Shown in pieces: positions 41,922 to 46,742 of a DNA stretch of 46,742 bases (positions within the stretch are counted from its first letter, which is position 1; the number at the start of each line of letters is the position of its first letter). Made by a program: the position numbers and the translations under genes. The stretch comes from Gelidibacter sp. (lineage in GTDB: Bacteria; Bacteroidota; Bacteroidia; Flavobacteriales; Flavobacteriaceae). The notes under the pieces are model-generated. The model saw only the letters and a program-made list of their open reading frames with translations, did no database searches and was not told the DNA's origin. The DNA is taken from contig JAAFHC010000035.1 in the NCBI GenBank assembly GCA_010906935.1, forward strand, positions 1-46,742, in the 5' to 3' direction.

Positions 41922-43967
41922 ATGATAAAATTTCTAAAATTTATACCTGCTCAACTTACCTTCTTTTTGATAGTCGGTATTATTTTTGGAAATTATTTTA
42001 CCATTCAACCTATTCAATTGATTGCAGTTTTTGGTTCATTAATACTACTATTTACCACAGTTTATTTTTATGCCATCAAACAATTTCAAACGCCATTTAT
42101 TTTTCCGGCATTGGCTTTTTTGCTTTCCTTTTTCATTGGTTTTGGCGCCATTACATTTAAAAATCAATTAAACAGTAAAAAGCATTATTCAAAACAACTT
42201 CAATTTTCAACAAATGAGCCAGTTTCAGCTTTAATTATAATTGAAAGCATCCTAAAATCTACCAACTATTACAACAAATATGAAGCTGAGGTATTTGAGC
42301 TGAACGGTAAAAAAACCATAGGCAAAATATTGGTCAACATAAAAAAAGACAGCACCATTAGCCAACTTCAGGTCGATGATTATTTGGCGGTTAAAATGGT
42401 TTTCAATCCCATCGCAGAACCTTTAAATCCTTATGGTTTTAGTTATAAAAAATATTTGCGACTGCAACAAATTCACCATCAAATTTATGGCGACAATTCA
42501 CAATTTTTAAGGTTACCTAAGAGAAATCAAACGGTAAAAGGAATTGCGGCTAACATTAGGGGAAAGATAAATGTTGCCTTAATTCAATACAGATTTAAAA
42601 ACGATGAGCTAGCAGTGGTGAACGCTTTGCTTTTGGGTCAGCGGCAACACTTAACCAGTGAACTACAACAAAGTTATATAGGTGCCGGAGCCATTCATAT
42701 TTTGGCGATTTCCGGATTGCATATCGGGATTATATTGCTCATTTTAACGGCAGCTTTTAAGCCGCTGCATTATTTTAAACATGGAAAAATGACGGCTACC
42801 GCACTCATCATCATTATTTTGTGGATGTACGCCATCATTGCCGGTTTGTCTGCGTCTGTGGTTAGGGCGGTGGCGATGTTTACCGCAATTGCGTTTGGAA
42901 TGTACGTAAACCGACAGTCAAATGTGTACAGAAATTTGGTGATTTCTATGTTTTTTCTGCTGCTGTTTAATCCGTATTATTTGTTTGAAGTCGGATTTCA
43001 ATTAAGTTATTTGGCTGTTTTTTCCATTGTGTGGATTCAGCCAAAACTGTACAATTTATGGAAGCCGAAATTTTGGATTTTAGATAAATTATGGCAATTA
43101 TTAACGGTTTCATCGGCAGCACAAATGGGAGTTTTGCCTTTAAGTTTGTATTATTTTCATCAATTTCCTGGTTTGTTTTTTGTGTCTAATTTGGTGATTA
43201 TTCCTTTTTTGGGTATTATTTTAACTGTAGGAATTGTTATAATGGCGCTGGCTGTTTTACAAATTGCGCCCCAGTTTTTGGTAGATGCATATATTTTTGT
43301 GATTCAGCAAATGAATAAATTTATCGAGTGGATTGCTCATCAGGAATATTTTATTATTCAGCAAATTTCTATGTCTTTTTTGCTGATGATGGCACTTTAT
43401 GCGCTCATGTTTTTTGGGCTAAAATGGACAGAGAAAAAAGTTTTTTACCGATTTGGACTCGTTTTAATTGCAATTGTTTTGCTTCAAACTGTCTTTATTT
43501 TTGAAAAATACAAGCGACAAATTACCAATGAATTTATTGTTTTTAATGAAAGTAAGTCTAGCACAGTTGGAAAAAGGAATGGAAATATGATTCAATTTTT
43601 CACTTCATCAGATACATTGAAGAGAGATGCGAATTTTAAAATTGCCTATTTGGTTGGTGCGAAATTGGATGAAATCCTTCCTTCAGAAAAAATAAAAAAT
43701 TTGTATTCATTTAACAACGAAACTATTTTAATTGTTGACAGTTTGGGACTTTACAAGTTTACTTCAGTGAAACCAACAATGATAATTTTAAGGCAATCAC
43801 CTAAAATAAATCTGGAAAGATTACTTGAACACTTGAATCCAAAAATAATTATTGCAGATGGCACAAACTATAAAAGTTATTTGAAAGATTGGGAACAAAT
43901 ATGTGTAAAAAATAAAACTCCTTTTCACAACACGTTGCAAAAAGGAGCTTTTGTACTCAATAAATAA
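41922..43967 (+). CDS. comEC: ComEC/Rec2-type DNA uptake channel
   Basis: This 681-residue polytopic protein has an N-terminal DUF4131-like region with several helices and an OB-like soluble part (about 1-190). The Competence domain (about 200-500) follows, containing the hallmark GAGAIHILAISGLHIGIILLIL, then AIIAGLSASVVRAVAMF and LFNPYYLFEVGFQLSYLAVFSIV. The C-terminal 160 residues (after about 525) lack the HxHxDH metallo-beta-lactamase motif found in longer ComEC proteins. In natural transformation ComEC moves single-stranded DNA across the inner membrane. The gene is monocistronic here. Confidence 0.93.
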   Translation: MIKFLKFIPAQLTFFLIVGIIFGNYFTIQPIQLIAVFGSLILLFTTVYFYAIKQFQTPFIFPALAFLLSFFIGFGAITFKNQLNSKKHYSKQLQFSTNEPVSALIIIESILKSTNYYNKYEAEVFELNGKKTIGKILVNIKKDSTISQLQVDDYLAVKMVFNPIAEPLNPYGFSYKKYLRLQQIHHQIYGDNSQFLRLPKRNQTVKGIAANIRGKINVALIQYRFKNDELAVVNALLLGQRQHLTSELQQSYIGAGAIHILAISGLHIGIILLILTAAFKPLHYFKHGKMTATALIIIILWMYAIIAGLSASVVRAVAMFTAIAFGMYVNRQSNVYRNLVISMFFLLLFNPYYLFEVGFQLSYLAVFSIVWIQPKLYNLWKPKFWILDKLWQLLTVSSAAQMGVLPLSLYYFHQFPGLFFVSNLVIIPFLGIILTVGIVIMALAVLQIAPQFLVDAYIFVIQQMNKFIEWIAHQEYFIIQQISMSFLLMMALYALMFFGLKWTEKKVFYRFGLVLIAIVLLQTVFIFEKYKRQITNEFIVFNESKSSTVGKRNGNMIQFFTSSDTLKRDANFKIAYLVGAKLDEILPSEKIKNLYSFNNETILIVDSLGLYKFTSVKPTMIILRQSPKINLERLLEHLNPKIIIADGTNYKSYLKDWEQICVKNKTPFHNTLQKGAFVLNK

Positions 43968-43978
43968 TTTGTCCAAAA

Positions 43979-44100
43979 CAGTTCTTAAAGTGCCTAAAGT
44001 TTGAAGTACTTAGAGTTAAAATAAAAATTGTTCTGTTTAAAAGTAAAGTTTAGAGAACTTAACTTTAGGCATTTTAGGCACTCTAAACTCTAGGCACTTA
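43979..44100. repeat. Inverted AGTGCCTAAAGTT repeat between convergent genes
   Basis: The left arm CTTAAAGTGCCTAAAGTTTG (43982-44001) and a right region with CTTTAGGCATTTTAGGCACT and CTCTAGGCACTT are imperfect inverted copies of an AGTGCCTAAA motif. It lies in the spacer between the convergent comEC and thioredoxin-fold genes and may act as a terminator for either. I associate such GTGCCTAAA repeats with flavobacterial spacers. Confidence 0.6.
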
Positions 44101-44101
44101 T

Positions 44102-44647
44102 TTATTCTTTAAACTCAAATTTAAAATTGGAGGAATAGGCGTTAAATTCTTCCTGTGTTTTTAAATTTTTATAATCGTCATTTCTAAACATTTTTAAATA
44201 AAGTTCTAGTTGTGATGGTGTTCTGTAACCTGTTAAAGGCGTAATAAAATTTGCTTCCTCGTCTAAAAATAACAATGTTGGATAAGCCCTTACACCAAAA
44301 AAGGCCGACAATTCATGCGAACTGTTTCTGCCATTTGAATTTGGGTTAAAACCGGGATTGGTATATTTTTTACCTTTAAAAGTAATAGTTTCATTGCCTT
44401 CAGCATTAAATTTAACCGAATAATAATTTTTGTTCATATAGGCAATCAAATCCGGATTGGAAAAGGTATTTTTATCTAACAATTTACACGGACCGCACCA
44501 AACAGTATACGCATCAACAAATATTTTTTTAGGCGTAACTTTCTGGGCTTCAACTGCTTCTTCAAAACTTATCCACTTAATTCCTTGTGCGGAAATTGAA
44601 AGGCTAAATAATGCAATTGTTAAAATAAGTATTTTTTTCATCTTCAT
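44102..44647 (-). CDS. Secreted thioredoxin-fold protein (thioredoxin_7 / DUF255-like)
   Basis: This 181-residue protein has a signal peptide (MKMKKILILTIALFSLSISAQG). A thioredoxin fold follows with the CxxC motif in YTVWCGPCKLLDK (near residues 48-58). An insertion typical of periplasmic thioredoxin_7 proteins (GFNPNSNGRNSSHELSAFFG) leads to the cis-Pro loop RAYPTLLFLD. It is likely a periplasmic disulfide reductase or isomerase. A second in-frame ATG two codons later is also usable. It lies downstream of the POT transporter on the same strand. Confidence 0.9.
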   Translation of the reverse strand: MKMKKILILTIALFSLSISAQGIKWISFEEAVEAQKVTPKKIFVDAYTVWCGPCKLLDKNTFSNPDLIAYMNKNYYSVKFNAEGNETITFKGKKYTNPGFNPNSNGRNSSHELSAFFGVRAYPTLLFLDEEANFITPLTGYRTPSQLELYLKMFRNDDYKNLKTQEEFNAYSSNFKFEFKE

Positions 44648-44711
44648 CTATTTTTATGTTGCTTTAAACGTTTGACGCAATAATGTTGCCAAATTTACAA
44701 AGTTTTTAAAT

Positions 44712-46742
44712 TTACTTTACACCGTGCATTAATTTCTTCAATACCGGATTTAACGATAGCGCGATAAAGCCAATAATTATGGGCACAAAAGTGAATATCA
44801 AAAAGAAAGTTGAAATGTCATATTTCTCCGTAATAACGTCAATCATAGCACCCATTTGTCCCGATGTTTTGTTACCGATGGCCAATGCCAAATACCAAAC
44901 GCCAAACATAAAAGCAATCATTCTTGCCGGCACCAATTTACTCACGTATGAAAGTCCGACCGGCGACACGCAAAGTTCACCCAATGTATGAAACAGATAA
45001 GCGAGTATGAGCCAAACAATACTTACCGAAGCTGTTTTGGCACCTTGCGGAATTCCAGCTGCACCATAAGCCAAGAAGGCAAAACCAATTCCCAAGAAAA
45101 ATAGGCCAATGGCGTATTTATTGGCGGGTTTCGGATTGTATTTGCTTTCCCACCATTTAGAAAATAACGGCGCGAATGCAATGATAAACAAAGAGTTTAG
45201 AATTAAAAACCAGGTGGCCGGAATTTGAATTTCATTGTCTTTTTTTGCCACAACGGTAGCCGCAATATTTGTATTGATTAAATCGGCCTGTTGGGTGGTT
45301 AAATATTTATAATTTGCTCCTTTTTTATCGATATCAATAATGGCTATTTTATCATTTTTAACAAAATCGCTGGCAACTCTAATTACGGTTGTATTGTCGA
45401 CCAAAACCGCATTTTCCGGAATAACAGTTTCTGCGGTTATCGGAAAATCTTTTATAGTTGCTTCGCCTTTGTCATTGGTTTCGGTAATGCGATAGGTTTG
45501 ATAGGTTATTTCATAAGAATAGGTGCTGAAGTTTGTGTTTACTTTCCAAATAATCAATCCCCAAATAATGATAAAACTAAATCCCAATACCAAATTTGAC
45601 CATAAATATTTTTTAAAGGTTTGTTTAAACAGTAAAAACAACACCCAGGTAATAATGGCAACAGGCACAACGGTGATGATCACATCAACAATATTGAAAA
45701 TCATGGCTGAATTTCCCGACAAGATTCTGCTGGTATAATCTTTTGCAAAAATACTCATAGATCCGCCAGCTTGTTCAAAAGAAGCCCAGAAGAAAATAAT
45801 GAAAAATGCAAAAATTACCACTGCAAACATTTTATCTCTGGTAACGGCGCTGTACCTCACAATTCTGGACCCCAACAGGTAAATAAATATCAGGAGCGTA
45901 ATAATAATGGTGGGATTTGAATAATCTGTTCCGCCAAATTCCAAAAAGTTAACTGCCCCAATTTTAGACAATGGATCATTGATAACCCAAGTTAAACCGG
46001 CAACGGCAATGATCACAATAAGGATTCTGTCTATTAAAGTAAACGGATTTAATTGGTCTTCAACTTCCGTTTTTTCGTCTATTTTAATGGTATTGTCTTC
46101 TTTGTTCGGTTTTTTCCCAACATCGCCAAAAATGCCTTGAGCCAACGTAAATTGCAGCAAGCCCAACAGCATAAAAATACCTGCCAAACCAAAACCCCAA
46201 CTCCAGCCCAGCATTTCGCCCATATAACCGCAAAGCATTATTCCTAAGAAGGCTCCTGCATTTACGCCCATATAAAAAATGGTGTAAGCACCATCTTTTT
46301 TCTCTGGAAAATCTTTGTATAGAACGGAAATGAAAGAAGTCATATTTGGTTTAAAAAATCCGGTTCCAATAATCAATAAAGCCAAGCCTGTATATAAAAA
46401 GAATGGATTGGATTCAATAGCCATACTCGCGTGACCCAATGTCATAATAACTGCGCCAATAATTATGGCACGTCTGTTTCCTAAGTATTTGTCGGCTAAA
46501 ATTCCGCCGATTATGGGTGTTAAATATAACATCGCCAAATACGTTCCGTACAAAGCCAACGCATTTTCACGTGGCCAATCCCAACCGCCAATGCCTAAAG
46601 CGCTTACTAAAAATAATACCAATAAGGCGCGCATTCCATAAAATGAAAAGCGTTCCCACATTTCAGTAAAAAATAACACAAAAAGTCCGGCCGGATGACC
46701 TAAAACCTGTGTTTTAAAAAAATCGTTTCTTGATTTGTCCAT
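44712..46742 (-). CDS. POT-family proton-coupled peptide transporter
   Basis: This is a 676-residue di/tripeptide importer of the proton-dependent oligopeptide transporter (PTR2) family. The signature FTEMWERFSFYGMRALLVLFL lies at residues 26-46 (the E..ERF.YYG proton-coupling motif), and FYMGVNAGAFLGIMLCGYMGE and the late GELCVSPVGLSYVSKL block are present. It is longer than the usual 450-550 residues because of about 100 mainly hydrophilic residues near 410-515, probably a periplasmic loop between two C-half helices. The ATG is at the very edge of the window, so an upstream in-frame start cannot be excluded, but the N-terminus looks natural. Confidence 0.95.
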   Translation of the reverse strand: MDKSRNDFFKTQVLGHPAGLFVLFFTEMWERFSFYGMRALLVLFLVSALGIGGWDWPRENALALYGTYLAMLYLTPIIGGILADKYLGNRRAIIIGAVIMTLGHASMAIESNPFFLYTGLALLIIGTGFFKPNMTSFISVLYKDFPEKKDGAYTIFYMGVNAGAFLGIMLCGYMGEMLGWSWGFGLAGIFMLLGLLQFTLAQGIFGDVGKKPNKEDNTIKIDEKTEVEDQLNPFTLIDRILIVIIAVAGLTWVINDPLSKIGAVNFLEFGGTDYSNPTIIITLLIFIYLLGSRIVRYSAVTRDKMFAVVIFAFFIIFFWASFEQAGGSMSIFAKDYTSRILSGNSAMIFNIVDVIITVVPVAIITWVLFLLFKQTFKKYLWSNLVLGFSFIIIWGLIIWKVNTNFSTYSYEITYQTYRITETNDKGEATIKDFPITAETVIPENAVLVDNTTVIRVASDFVKNDKIAIIDIDKKGANYKYLTTQQADLINTNIAATVVAKKDNEIQIPATWFLILNSLFIIAFAPLFSKWWESKYNPKPANKYAIGLFFLGIGFAFLAYGAAGIPQGAKTASVSIVWLILAYLFHTLGELCVSPVGLSYVSKLVPARMIAFMFGVWYLALAIGNKTSGQMGAMIDVITEKYDISTFFLIFTFVPIIIGFIALSLNPVLKKLMHGVK

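Overview
The window looks like a chromosome segment from a member of the Bacteroidota, most likely Flavobacteriaceae. The base composition is AT-rich, and promoters match the Bacteroidota -33 TTG / -7 TAnnTTTG pattern. Starts almost never have a Shine-Dalgarno sequence. Family content fits (DUF4407, FucP-type MFS, Na+/sugar symporter, POT transporter, tail-specific protease, SurE-LpxB-ComEC), and intergenic spacers carry several dispersed repeats of a kind I associate with flavobacterial genomes. No phage, insertion sequence or CRISPR array is visible.

Layout. 1-2.1 kb: thioredoxin, a DUF58 protein, tRNA-Asp and a small membrane protein. 2.3-4.9 kb: an intact FucP-type sugar transporter beside a decayed sialate O-acetylesterase, probably the remnant of a host-glycan locus. 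4.9-10.9 kb: a surface-polysaccharide precursor block, with rfbACDB (dTDP-L-rhamnose) followed by a UDP-HexNAc 6-dehydrogenase and a WlbA/WbpB-type 3-dehydrogenase; repeat DNA separates and even extends these genes. 10.9-16.9 kb: a trans-4-hydroxy-L-proline catabolic operon (deaminase, 2-oxoglutarate-semialdehyde dehydrogenase, epimerase, D-hydroxyproline dehydrogenase) divergent from an AraC regulator.

16.9-22.2 kb: a MarR regulator, then a promoter overlapped by a palindromic operator that drives a tight operon: a divergent bS21 ribosomal protein, a GNAT acetyltransferase, a Na+/solute symporter and a PLP amino-acid racemase, followed by an aminopeptidase P. This is the strongest candidate for an undescribed system: a regulated, alternative bS21 placed at the head of an amino-acid uptake operon. 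22.5-29 kb: a LytS-like sensor kinase with a single-domain response regulator, a DJ-1/PfpI protein, an S37 lipoprotein peptidase, DUF4407 and a PhnA zinc-ribbon protein.

29.2-33.3 kb: an M20 peptidase, tRNA-Leu followed by an array that repeats the tRNA 3' end plus its terminator, then a probable GalK-like remnant and a Na+/sugar symporter broken by two frameshifts. 33.4-38 kb (minus strand): tail-specific protease, OppC-like permease, thioesterase and a nonspecific endonuclease. 38.2-46.7 kb: surE, a small membrane protein, lpxB, a secreted protein of unknown function, comEC, a thioredoxin-fold secreted protein and a POT peptide transporter.

Taken together the segment suits a heterotroph living on protein and peptides (POT, M20, S37, aminopeptidase P, hydroxyproline), with signs of losing sugar-utilisation genes (sialate esterase, galactokinase-like fragment, Na+/sugar symporter).
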